Positions 5,859 through 13,075 of a stretch of 16,121 nucleotides of DNA are shown here, piece by piece. Under the pieces are notes generated by a model. That model saw only the letters and a program-made list of their open reading frames with translations. It searched no databases and had not been told where the DNA came from. Origin of the DNA: CAZRGV01 sp964599655 (GTDB lineage: Bacteria; Planctomycetota; Planctomycetia; Isosphaerales; Isosphaeraceae); the NCBI GenBank assembly GCA_964599655.1, contig CAZRGV010000135.1, positions 1 to 16,121 of the forward strand, written 5' to 3'. Each line of letters opens with the position of its first letter. Position 1 is the first letter of the stretch. A program made the translations under genes and the position numbers.

Positions 5859-7706
5859 ATGCCTCGCACGCTCCGGCCGTCGCCTCGGATCAGGATCGGC
5901 CTCGCGANNNNNNNNNNNNNNNNNNNNNNNNNNNNNNNNNNNNNNNNNNNNNATATCGTCTTTCCGCCCGACGGCGGCGTCATCAACGTCAAGAACTACG
6001 GCGCACGGGGCGACGGCCGGAACGACGACACCGCCGCGATCCAGAAGGCCCTCGACGACCACCCCGACCAGGGAGCCATCATCTACCTCCCCGCCGGCAC
6101 TTACCGGCTCACCGACACACTGAAGTGGCCCCAGGGCTCCGGCGACGGAACCGAGCAACGAAATACCATCCTTCAAGGTCAGAATCGGTCGAAGACCATC
6201 CTCCACCTCGACGACGCCTGCGCCGGCTTTGACGATTCTTCACATCCCAAGGCGTTGATCTGGACCGGCCGAAAGCCCGCGAATCGCCTGCGAAACGCCG
6301 TGCGCGACCTGACCGTCGACACCGGCCGTCGCAACCCCGGCGCGATCGGCCTTCAGTTCATGGCGAACCGCCAAGGGTGCGTTCGCAACGTCACCATTCG
6401 ATCGGGCGACGGCCGCGCCGTGACCGGGCTCGACATGACCCATTCCGACGAGATCGGCCCGCTCTTCGTCCAGAACGTCCGAGTCCTCGGCTTCGATTAC
6501 GCCATCCGCGCCGCGTATGCCGTCAACGGCATGACGTTCGAGCAGATCACGCTGGAAAATCAGAACCGATTTGGATTCGTCAATGAAGCCCAGTGCGTCA
6601 GCATCCGCGGCCTGACCAGCCGCAACGCCAGCCCCGCGCTCATCAACGCCGGCCAGGCCGGGCTCGTCGCGCTCGTCGACGCCAACCTCATCGGAACCCG
6701 AGGGGCGCTGGCCAAACCGGCGATCCTGAACGAGGCGAGCCTGTTCGCCCGCAACGTCTCGCAGGTGGGCTATGCCGAGTCGATCCACAACGCCGCCGGC
6801 ACCGGCCGCGCGCAACCTCGCAAGGTCGACGAGTTCGTCTCGCCCGGCATCCTGAACCTCTTCCCCTCCGCCCCTCGCTCGCTGGGCCTCCCCGTGCGGG
6901 AGACGCCCGACATCCCCTGGGACCCGCTCTCGCAGTGGACCAGCCCGACCCCGTTCGGCGCCAAGCCCGACGACGAGGCCGACGACACGGCCGCGATCCA
7001 GGCCGCCATCGACGCGGGCAAGACCACCGTCTACCTCCCAACGGGCCGTTACCGGATCGACGGCACGCTCCACGTTCGGGGCCACGTCCGCCGCCTCATC
7101 GGCCTGGAAGCCTCGCTGGCCGGCAAGGGCACGATCCGCATTGACGACGGCGCCTCGCCCGCCGTCCTCCTCGAACGCTTCCAGATCGCCGATTCGCCCC
7201 TCGTCATCGAGCAGGCCACACGACGCACCCTGATCCTCCGCGACGCCATCATCGCCGAGTACCGGGGCACCACGCCGAGCAACCTCTACCTCGAAGACGT
7301 CTCCGGCGGCCCGTTCCGGTTCGATCAACAGAACGTCTGGGCCCGCCAGCTCCACGTCGCATCGACGTCCTCAAAAATCCACAATAATGCCGCAAATTTC
7401 TGGGTCCTCGGCCTGACCACCAGCAGCGGCGGCACCCTCGTCGAGACCCGCGACGGCGGCCGCACCGAGATCCTCGGCGGCCTCTGCGACTCCACCGCCG
7501 GACCCACCACCGAGCCTCTGTTCGTTCTCGAAAACGCCGCTGCCTCGATCACCCTCGGCGAGTCGAACTTCCACGGCGACCCGCTGAAGACCCTCATCCG
7601 CGAGACCCGCGACGGCACAACCCGTACCCTGAACAAGCCCGACGCCCCCACTCGCTCCCAGGGCGCCGTGCTCCCCCTGTTCACCGGCCAGGGCATCGGC
7701 CGCTAA
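5859..7706 (+). CDS. pectate-lyase-like right-handed beta-helix protein, two modules
   Basis: About 615 residues, if the 45-N gap has the right length. The N-terminus MPRTLRPSPRIRIGLA looks like the basic part of a signal peptide whose hydrophobic core falls in the gap. Two copies of the pectate_lyase_3 / GH55-type N-terminal signature follow: VINVKNYGARGDGRNDDTAA with IIYLPAGTYRLTDTL near residue 45, and PFGAKPDDEADDTAAIQAAI with TVYLPTGRYRIDGTL near residue 365. Each signature begins a set of short beta-helix rungs (repeated NVxI/NLxL-type lines). Such proteins are exported carbohydrate-active enzymes or sugar-binding tailspike-like proteins. Catalytic residues cannot be named by eye. The protein may degrade or bind a polysaccharide; the substrate is unknown. 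It lies 34 nt after the previous gene on the same strand. The stop TAA is at 7704-7706. Confidence 0.85.
   Translation: MPRTLRPSPRIRIGLAXXXXXXXXXXXXXXXXIVFPPDGGVINVKNYGARGDGRNDDTAAIQKALDDHPDQGAIIYLPAGTYRLTDTLKWPQGSGDGTEQRNTILQGQNRSKTILHLDDACAGFDDSSHPKALIWTGRKPANRLRNAVRDLTVDTGRRNPGAIGLQFMANRQGCVRNVTIRSGDGRAVTGLDMTHSDEIGPLFVQNVRVLGFDYAIRAAYAVNGMTFEQITLENQNRFGFVNEAQCVSIRGLTSRNASPALINAGQAGLVALVDANLIGTRGALAKPAILNEASLFARNVSQVGYAESIHNAAGTGRAQPRKVDEFVSPGILNLFPSAPRSLGLPVRETPDIPWDPLSQWTSPTPFGAKPDDEADDTAAIQAAIDAGKTTVYLPTGRYRIDGTLHVRGHVRRLIGLEASLAGKGTIRIDDGASPAVLLERFQIADSPLVIEQATRRTLILRDAIIAEYRGTTPSNLYLEDVSGGPFRFDQQNVWARQLHVASTSSKIHNNAANFWVLGLTTSSGGTLVETRDGGRTEILGGLCDSTAGPTTEPLFVLENAAASITLGESNFHGDPLKTLIRETRDGTTRTLNKPDAPTRSQGAVLPLFTGQGIGR
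5908..5952. other. assembly gap (45 N)
   Basis: A run of N hides the signal-peptide region of the beta-helix protein. The coding frame is open on both sides in the same phase, but the true gap length is not known from the sequence. Confidence 0.95.
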
Positions 7707-8054
7707 GCGTTCGGCTCCGCGCTTTCGAGGATGCGCGGAACGCCTGGCGGGTGGAGGGGGAATGATCGCGCGCGGGACTTCCACCAGGAAGGGGATTGCC
7801 TGACCGGCATACTCCCGAGGAGAAGCGATCGCAAGGAAGCTTTCGCAACCTGTTGACGGGATGCGACACCTACGATCGGTCCTCAACGGTTGGCTTCGCT
7901 CGCCACTCGGCGGCCCTCGGAGAAGGCCGCACCTGTCGTCGTGGGCGCTTGCAGGGCACGCGTTTGCGTGCCGAAATCCCGCGAATCCTGGCACGGCACG
8001 CAATCGGGTGGCCGACAAGGTTACGGCCATTCCCATGTCGTCCCGGATCGCCAG
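7707..8054. other. convergent intergenic stretch with hairpins
   Basis: This lies between the convergent ends of the beta-helix gene (+) and the Tyr/Pro-rich secreted protein gene (-). Right after the TAA, 7707-7743 can fold into GCGTTC...CCGCGC paired with GCGCGGAACGC, with a 4-nt bulge; this may act as a 3' structure. A perfect GGCACGC-GTTT-GCGTGCC hairpin lies at 7955-7972. No gene is seen. Confidence 0.5.
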
Positions 8055-9131
8055 TCAGCGGCGGCGGGTCAGGGCGGCGAGGGCGCGCCCGGCGAAGGCG
8101 ACGGATTTCATCTCGCGGGCGACGGCCTGGTAAGCGTCGCGAGACACGCCGGAGGACTGGAGGACCATCTCGGCGTCGAGTGCCGCCATGTTCACTTCTT
8201 CGGGAGGAGCCATCGCCCCGTTCATGATGAGCTTCAGGTCGCCGACCAGTTGCGATGTGTTGATTGGTCGATGCCGGCCCGACAGGGCCGTGACGAGCGA
8301 CGAGGCCAGCATCTGCACGCGCGCCGATGACGGTCGCGGGCCGCCATCCGTCAGCGCCATCAAATCGTTGGAAAGCGTGGTGGTCGCGTTGGCTGGAGGG
8401 TTTCCCTGGGCGATCGCGTCCAGGTCCGACTTCACCTTCGAAAGCCCTCGCAACCGCGCCTGGAGCATCGGGTTCACGCGAGCCTGGTAATACTGCCGGT
8501 AAGGCGAGCGGTAGCGTCGGCGGTAACCATAGCCATATCCATAGCCTCGGCGATATCCATAACCCCGCCGATATCCGTAGCCCCGATTCCAATACCCGTA
8601 GCCTCGAGGGCGAGAGATTCCGCCGATCGAACCGACGTGGGGCACGATCGGCGTGACGCCCGTCGTCGGTTTGGGCGCGGCCTTCGGCTTTGGGGATGTG
8701 GCCGACACGCGAGGCGTCGGTGGCGCCTTGGGCGCGTTGACGTTCGGACGCGGCTTCGGCATCGCGGCGCCATAGCCGAGACGGTTCAGCGGCGGCAGCG
8801 GGACCGGCCGGTTCGCGATCAGGTTTTGCGGAAACTTCGGCGCGGCCACGTTCCGGTTCGCCTGCACATGCGGCTTCGGAGTCGTTACGCGCGGCTTCGC
8901 CACCGAGACGTGCGGCTTCGGAAAGTGAAAGGTCTGCGGTCGAGGCGTCGCGACGCGCGGCGTGGGGATGCGAACCTTGGGCGGCTTCGGGAAGTGAAAC
9001 TTCGGCGGCGACGGCGGCCTCGCCGCGTGCGGCCGCGGTTGCCCCTTCCCGCCCGCCAGCACACACGACGGCCACGCGAACGCCACCAGGAACAGTCCGG
9101 CCAACCCAATGAGGAACGACCGCATGGCCAT
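8055..9131 (-). CDS. secreted Pro/Lys-rich and Gly/Tyr/Arg-repeat protein
   Basis: This encodes 358 residues with three parts. Residues 1-27 are a signal peptide (MAMRSFLIGLAGLFLVAFAW, likely cut after VLA). Residues about 30-170 are disordered, Pro- and Lys-rich sequence with repeated FHFPKP, PRV.TP and PKPHV units. Residues about 176-215 are a run of GYGYRR-type repeats, ending RRRYRSPYRQYY. The last about 140 residues look like a folded helical domain (LQARLRGLSKVKSDLDAIAQ, then LDAEMVLQSSGVSRDAYQAV). The basic, tyrosine-rich middle could bind the wall, polysaccharide or nucleic acid; that is a guess. The ATG at 9131 has GGGAGG five bases upstream. An ATG at 9125 is possible, and a GTG at 9152 is less likely because the Shine-Dalgarno lies downstream of it. 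I do not recognise the family. Confidence 0.8.
   Translation of the reverse strand: MAMRSFLIGLAGLFLVAFAWPSCVLAGGKGQPRPHAARPPSPPKFHFPKPPKVRIPTPRVATPRPQTFHFPKPHVSVAKPRVTTPKPHVQANRNVAAPKFPQNLIANRPVPLPPLNRLGYGAAMPKPRPNVNAPKAPPTPRVSATSPKPKAAPKPTTGVTPIVPHVGSIGGISRPRGYGYWNRGYGYRRGYGYRRGYGYGYGYRRRYRSPYRQYYQARVNPMLQARLRGLSKVKSDLDAIAQGNPPANATTTLSNDLMALTDGGPRPSSARVQMLASSLVTALSGRHRPINTSQLVGDLKLIMNGAMAPPEEVNMAALDAEMVLQSSGVSRDAYQAVAREMKSVAFAGRALAALTRRR
8487..8603 (-). repeat. short tandem coding repeat (Gly-Tyr-Arg)
   Basis: The DNA repeats units such as CGATATCC(A/G)TA(A/G)CC, coding for RGYGYR. Such a stretch can expand or contract by slippage, so repeat number may vary between strains. Confidence 0.65.
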
Positions 9132-9136
9132 CGCCG

Positions 9137-9142
9137 CCTCCC
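9137..9142 (-). promoter_or_regulatory. ribosome binding site GGGAGG
   Basis: On the minus strand GGGAGG lies 5 nt before the ATG at 9131 (11 nt before the ATG at 9125). It argues against the longer GTG start at 9152, which it follows. Confidence 0.6.
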
Positions 9143-9316
9143 GTTCGTCCACGTTCGCCTCGCGAGCGACAACGCGGCTCGCGGCGCCTCAGGCACTCCG
9201 CCAACCAAAAACAGGGGGGGCTCTAATATCATGATACTCGCGAACTCGCCCACGACAACAGCGGCTTCGCATTTTTTGAAGTCATGCGGCATCTCCCGAA
9301 TCCGTTGTTCGTCTTG

Positions 9317-9378
9317 GGGTGGGCACCGCCCACCGATTTCCGTGCCGAACCCTGACGATCGGTGGGCGATGCCCACCC
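9317..9378. repeat. twin palindrome, REP/BIME-like element
   Basis: There are two perfect 7-bp hairpins, GGTGGGC-ACC-GCCCACC (9318-9334) and GGTGGGC-GAT-GCCCACC (9361-9377). The whole left arm (9317-9337) also pairs with the right arm (9358-9378) over 20 of 21 positions with a 20-nt loop. The element starts 32 nt after the stop codon of the minus-strand methyltransferase gene, so it may serve as its 3' end. This layout is typical of repetitive extragenic palindromes. Confidence 0.7.
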
Positions 9379-9409
9379 TCGACGCGACGCGACTTCGGAA
9401 GATCCGGTG

Positions 9410-10333
9410 TCAATGCGGCCGTCCGAAGTCGCACTCGGGCGACTCCGGCCGTCGGCAGACGAACACCTGGGCCAGGTCGTCGTCGGTGGTCGGGCCGAAG
9501 CCGACCTCGACCTCGAAGCCGGCGTGGCGGAGGACCTCCGGCAGGTCGGCGCCGAATTCGGTGAACACGGGGTATCCCACGTCGCCGCCAGGGTGGCAAA
9601 TCCGTGGGGCAACGTGGATCCAACGGCCATCGGGACCGGCCAACGTCCTCGAGAACGTCGTCGGCACGCCGGGCAAGAGCGGCACCGTGAAGAGATGCCG
9701 CCCGCCAGGAACCAGCACCCGATGGATCTCCCCGAGCGCCGCCGACAGGTCGGGCACGTGCTCCAGGGTCTCCGAGGTCAGCACGATGTCGAACGACGCA
9801 TCGGCATACGTGAGCCGCGTCAGGTCCTCGCAGCGCACGCCGTCAACCACCGATCCCGGCGCCGCCCCTTCGCGATACTCCGAATAGGCCAACCCCGGCA
9901 ACCGGCCAAGCGCCTCGTGCAGGCCCTCGACCCTGTTGATCTCGGCGATCCGGAGCGACGGAACCTCCGGCCGATCGACCCATGCGCGCACCGATCGCGC
10001 CGGGGTAGGGGGGTCGCCCACCGGGTAACGGTCCAGTAACACCCGGGCCAGCCGACGCGCTCGAAGCTTCGCCCCGCAAAAGGCACAATCCAGCGACTCC
10101 TTCCGCGCCAGGGCCTCCGCCTGCCGGGGACTCAACCCCCAGAGCTCCACCAGCCTGGGCGGGATCACCCGCCGCCGATAGAGCCACGGCCCAAACCGCC
10201 CGCAGACGTCGCAACGCCCAAAGCGCCCATGCGTGATCGCCCCAAGATACTCCCCCGCGCTCCAGGCCAGCCGGTGCCCGCCGTTCCAGATCGGCAGCAA
10301 GATCGGCTTCAGCGGTTGCAACCACCGTCTCAC
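9410..10333 (-). CDS. zinc-ribbon protein with class I SAM-dependent methyltransferase domain
   Basis: This encodes 307 residues from GTG at 10333. TGAGG seven bases upstream favours this codon over the TTG at 10339. Residues 41-44 (CDVCG) and 83-86 (CAFCG) form a four-cysteine zinc-ribbon-like pair. The C-terminal half resembles Methyltransf_11: DASFDIVLTSETLEHVPDL (about 179-197) and AALGEIHRVLVPGGRHLFTV (198-217) are the usual post-II/IV and V regions. Motif I, normally the Gly-rich SAM loop, is not evident; in its place is LRIAEINRVEGLHEALGRL (about 127-145), so catalytic activity is uncertain. Similar proteins are often found in cell-surface polysaccharide loci, but no glycosyltransferase is nearby here. 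The gene is probably monocistronic and ends in the twin palindrome at 9317-9378. Confidence 0.82.
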   Translation of the reverse strand: MRRWLQPLKPILLPIWNGGHRLAWSAGEYLGAITHGRFGRCDVCGRFGPWLYRRRVIPPRLVELWGLSPRQAEALARKESLDCAFCGAKLRARRLARVLLDRYPVGDPPTPARSVRAWVDRPEVPSLRIAEINRVEGLHEALGRLPGLAYSEYREGAAPGSVVDGVRCEDLTRLTYADASFDIVLTSETLEHVPDLSAALGEIHRVLVPGGRHLFTVPLLPGVPTTFSRTLAGPDGRWIHVAPRICHPGGDVGYPVFTEFGADLPEVLRHAGFEVEVGFGPTTDDDLAQVFVCRRPESPECDFGRPH

Positions 10334-10370
10334 GTCCAATCCTCAACCCTTCGCCCGGCTCAGCCACATT

Positions 10371-10400
10371 TCCCGTTTTCCTAAGTTTATCCGAAACAGA
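10371..10400. repeat. 30-bp dispersed repeat, copy 1
   Basis: It reads CCCGTTTTCC then TAAGTTTATCCGAAAC. It matches the copy at 12066-12095 at 26 of 30 positions in the same orientation. It sits in the leader of the minus-strand methyltransferase gene, about 38 nt upstream of its start codon. The two copies bracket the lower-GC island with the DUF1828-like gene. Confidence 0.6.
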
Positions 10401-11206
10401 CGCCGGATGGCTCTGTTGAATCATTACTCGACGAATGACCAGTAACGCGGCAAACGAGTCGGTTTTGCGTCTTGATTAGACCGCGTTGCGTCGCGTTCAG
10501 CGGCGTAAGCACGGCTTCGTGTCTTTCGACAGCACACACGTTGTGAGGAAGAAATCCGTGGTCGCTCCCTCCGCGAAGGCCTGGAGACCGTGCCAGTGAG
10601 GGTCCGGCAGATCCTCGCAGGGAACATCCCGATCAACCTGAGTCGGCAAGCCGGATTCCTACCCGCGGAATCAGCCTCCACGGGCTTTCGCGGCCTCATG
10701 GGACCCTCGTACACTAACGGATTGAGTTCGATCAGCGATGTGGCAGGGTTAGGAATGCAGGGCTCCAAGGCGATGAATCGTGGGACGTTCGAGAAGTTGC
10801 GGGATTTGCCGGGAAAGTTAATTCGCGGGGATATTCGCTTCATATCCCGTCAGGCGGTCCGCCCCCTCCTGACGACAGATGACCTACGTATTGAGAACTC
10901 CCTGGGAGTCGATGCCAGGCTGCATATTACCCACAATCCACAAGTTGGATCGACAGCATTTAATGTACACGTTCCCGGGTTGGGCCCGATTTGCCGACTG
11001 GACGTCGATGGGCAAACCCATCGTCCATGCGGCCGTACACATAAGCACTCCTTGCAAACAGATTAGTGTCCAGACCGGAATCTTCCCGATGGCGTGATCG
11101 ACCGTCCCGATCTATCGGGCAAGCCGATAGAAGCGCCATTTACGACGTTCTGTGCAATGGCAAACATCGAACACATTGGCACATTTTATCCGCCTGGCGC
11201 AAACCG
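10401..11206. other. long stretch without a supported gene, lower GC
   Basis: Two overlapping frames are open (plus 10590-11066 and minus 10424-10843), but neither has a ribosome site or a recognisable domain, and they exclude each other. GC content is visibly lower than in the flanks. A perfect hairpin CGATGGG-CAAA-CCCATCG lies at 11006-11023. Two mutually exclusive small hairpins lie at 11106-11130, about 80-100 nt before the DUF1828-like gene. This may be decayed mobile or island DNA. Confidence 0.45.
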
Positions 11207-11998
11207 ATGAGGCCAGCCGTGGACCTTTTGGAGGCAGTCAAGGAAAGGCTTGCTGGGCATTCCCTGGTAAAGGGGATTGATCGGCTTCCGAGAGGGCATA
11301 TCCGAATCGAGACGGCTCTTCTCTCTCCGGATGGCGCCTCGATCGATGTGTTTGTGCAGGGCGAACAACCACTCTTGGGAGGCTACGACCTGACCGATCT
11401 CGGTCAGACAATCGCCTGGCTTCTCAATGTCCAGGTCAAGCCTTGGGAATCGAAGAAGCGACAGAGATTGCTCGAGGACGCCATCCGTCTGTGTGGGGTA
11501 CATCAGAAGGGCGGTGAGTTGACTTACCCTATCCCAGACATCGAACACCTTCCGGAAGGAATGCTTCGACTCGTGCAGGCTTGCCTCAGAGTCTCGGACT
11601 TGACCTTCACGAGGCGGTCCACTCAACAATCGATCTTCAGCGAGGAAGTCGAGGAGATTCTTGCTGACAATGAACTAACGTATGAGCCGAACTTCGAAGT
11701 TTTAGGGCGATACGGCAAGCCGGTCAGGGTGGATTACCGCGTCTACGGGCGAAGCATCAATTCTTCCGTACTGACGCTGTCCGCCAGCAATCCAACCCAG
11801 GCGCACATCCAGGCGAATGAGCTCTTCCGAAAATGGTTTGACATCGGCGAACCGCACGGAAGCGAACAAAATGTTACGATTTACGACGACAGCAAAAAAG
11901 ACGTTTATCGAGATGAGGATTTGGCGCGATTGAACGACTTCTCGATCCTGCTCCCGGTCTCTGATCGACCTACACTGAGGGATGTGCTTGCCGCGTGA
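11207..11998 (+). CDS. DUF1828/DUF1829-like protein
   Basis: This encodes 263 residues from ATG at 11207 (MRPAVDLLEAVKERLAG). The frame is open further upstream but the translation there is poor. The N-terminal half carries IRIETALLSPDGASIDVFVQ and then GGYDLTDLGQTIAWLL (about 65-80), resembling the Gly-Tyr-x-Leu-[ST]-Asp-Leu-Gly signature of DUF1828. The C-terminal half, from IFSEEVEEILADNELTYEPN, through RVDYRVYG, to HIQANELFRKWFDIG, resembles DUF1829. The total length is usual for this two-domain family. Members are cytoplasmic, of unknown function, and often lie in phage or mobile regions. Here the gene stands alone in a lower-GC island between two copies of a 30-bp repeat, which suggests transfer. 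There is no clear ribosome site. The family call is by memory of the motif and should be tested. Confidence 0.7.
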   Translation: MRPAVDLLEAVKERLAGHSLVKGIDRLPRGHIRIETALLSPDGASIDVFVQGEQPLLGGYDLTDLGQTIAWLLNVQVKPWESKKRQRLLEDAIRLCGVHQKGGELTYPIPDIEHLPEGMLRLVQACLRVSDLTFTRRSTQQSIFSEEVEEILADNELTYEPNFEVLGRYGKPVRVDYRVYGRSINSSVLTLSASNPTQAHIQANELFRKWFDIGEPHGSEQNVTIYDDSKKDVYRDEDLARLNDFSILLPVSDRPTLRDVLAA

Positions 11999-12065
11999 AT
12001 TTCGGGCCGATCACACCCGCCCCCAATCCTCCACCAGACCGTCGGTGATGAACCTTCCTCCTCTT

Positions 12066-12095
12066 CCCCGTTTTCCCAAGTTTTTCCGAAACGGA
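12066..12095. repeat. 30-bp dispersed repeat, copy 2
   Basis: It reads CCCGTTTTCC then CAAGTTTTTCCGAAAC. It is a direct repeat of 10371-10400 (26/30 identical), 68 nt after the stop codon of the DUF1828-like gene. Confidence 0.6.
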
Positions 12096-12407
12096 ACCCA
12101 GATTCCCTCGATAGTGATGTCGGAGGAAGGACGATCGCGCTCGCGGCGAACCCGCAGACCGTCCTCCTCGATCCTGGAAACCTGGACCAACCATGAGCCC
12201 GCTCCGACGCCTTGGTATCGCTGAATTCATCCATCACGCCATCCAAGATGGCGGCTCGGCCCATCGCCTTGCCCTGATCTTTCCCAAGGCGGGCGCGCTC
12301 GTCGACCAAACGAACCCAATGGGAATTTGGGTAAATTTTGCCGATTCTAAGGTCCAGTCTCCTCTCCGGAAGTCGTCCTCGTTCCGAGCCGGTGCCACGG
12401 GGCTCAA

Positions 12408-12541
12408 GGGTCCGACGGGCCATCCCTCGGCGACGGCGCCGGGCGCGCCGAACGAACTTCCGTTGTTCAACGCAAGTCCTTTTGTTATTGTATTTTACAG
12501 CGATCCACTCGTCGAGAAAACCGCGCACCCGAGGCGCACCG
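12408..12541. repeat. long imperfect direct repeat, unit 1
   Basis: Starts GGGTCCGAC, has a 23-bp GC-rich core at 12436-12458 identical to 12730-12752, then an AT-rich segment (about 12480-12500), and ends GCGCACC....GCGCACCG at 12523-12541. Core and end lie at the same 87-nt distance as in unit 2; the units are offset by 294 nt. Confidence 0.65.
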
Positions 12542-12705
12542 GGTTCGATCCTTGGATGCCCCTTGGGTTCGATTCGCGCGTTCGGTTTCCTCGCGGCCAC
12601 GCGTGCCGGGAGACCTCTCCGGTCGCGGCGTTCCACCCCGATTCCTCGAACCTCGCCGCGTCGGCACTCGATCGACGTTCCGGCAACGAACCGTCCGAAC
12701 GGCCT

Positions 12706-12835
12706 GGGTCCGACCGGTGGGAATGCACCGCGCCGGGCGCGCCGAACGAACTCTCCTTCCACGTCGCAACTGGTTTGAAATGCGAGAGTTACAAAATATC
12801 GTGGTTCGATAAGAACGCGCACCACGAGCGCACCG
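12706..12835. repeat. long imperfect direct repeat, unit 2
   Basis: Same order as unit 1: GGGTCCGAC at 12706, the 23-bp core at 12730-12752, an AT-rich segment (about 12785-12812), and GCGCACC....GCGCACCG at 12817-12835. A shorter third likeness (GGGCGCCGA...AACGAACT) lies at about 12877-12903. Confidence 0.65.
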
Positions 12836-13075
12836 ACGCTGTTCGAGGCCCGTTTCGGGGCGATCGGAAGCCCGCGGCGAAGGGCGCCGACACAAACGAA
12901 CTCGAGGTCCAGTCCACACCCTTGGCGAGAGTGGCAAACGGGAGTGGCCACGACCGAGCGGCACCGCAGGCCGCCTTGACCCTCTTCCGGCCGGTGAATA
13001 CGATAATCCGGCAGTGGCGCCGAGGCGTGAAGAGTGCGCGAAGACCGGGCAGCGAAACAAGATAGGACCGCGACG

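Larger units (their letters stand above)
11999..13075. other. long gene-free region upstream of ispG, with degenerate repeats
   Basis: Frames are open on both strands (plus 12193-13065, minus 11905-12951), but they overlap fully, lack starts with ribosome sites and are dominated by Arg and Pro. The region carries repeat copy 2 (12066-12095) and two long imperfect direct repeats (12408-12541 and 12706-12835), with a possible third partial copy near 12877. The ispG promoter should be near its right end; I cannot identify it. Confidence 0.5.

Noticed and set aside
3065..5992. A single 975-residue minus-strand protein reaching across an assembly gap
   Set aside because: Upstream of the cupin start (4282) the translation is random-looking and lies antisense to well-supported plus-strand genes. 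Only 3065-4282 is kept.
10424..10843. Minus-strand 139-codon frame and the opposing plus-strand frame 10590-11066
   Set aside because: Neither has a ribosome site or a domain I recognise, and they exclude each other; kept as gene-free, possibly decayed DNA.
12541..12575. GGGTTCGAT motifs resembling a tRNA T-loop
   Set aside because: The flanking bases do not form a T-stem, and no acceptor or anticodon arm can be drawn.
12408..12903. CRISPR array
   Set aside because: Units are long, imperfect and unevenly spaced, with no short identical repeats separated by unique spacers, and no cas gene is present.
11905..12951. Minus-strand 348-codon frame with repeated FVRRARR text
   Set aside because: No good start, runs into the 3' end of the DUF1828-like gene, and is very Arg-rich. 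It is treated as repeat DNA, though ancestry from coding sequence is possible.
12193..13065. Plus-strand 290-codon frame just before ispG
   Set aside because: No ribosome site or recognisable domain, Arg/Pro-rich. It overlaps an equally long minus-strand frame and consists largely of the degenerate repeats.
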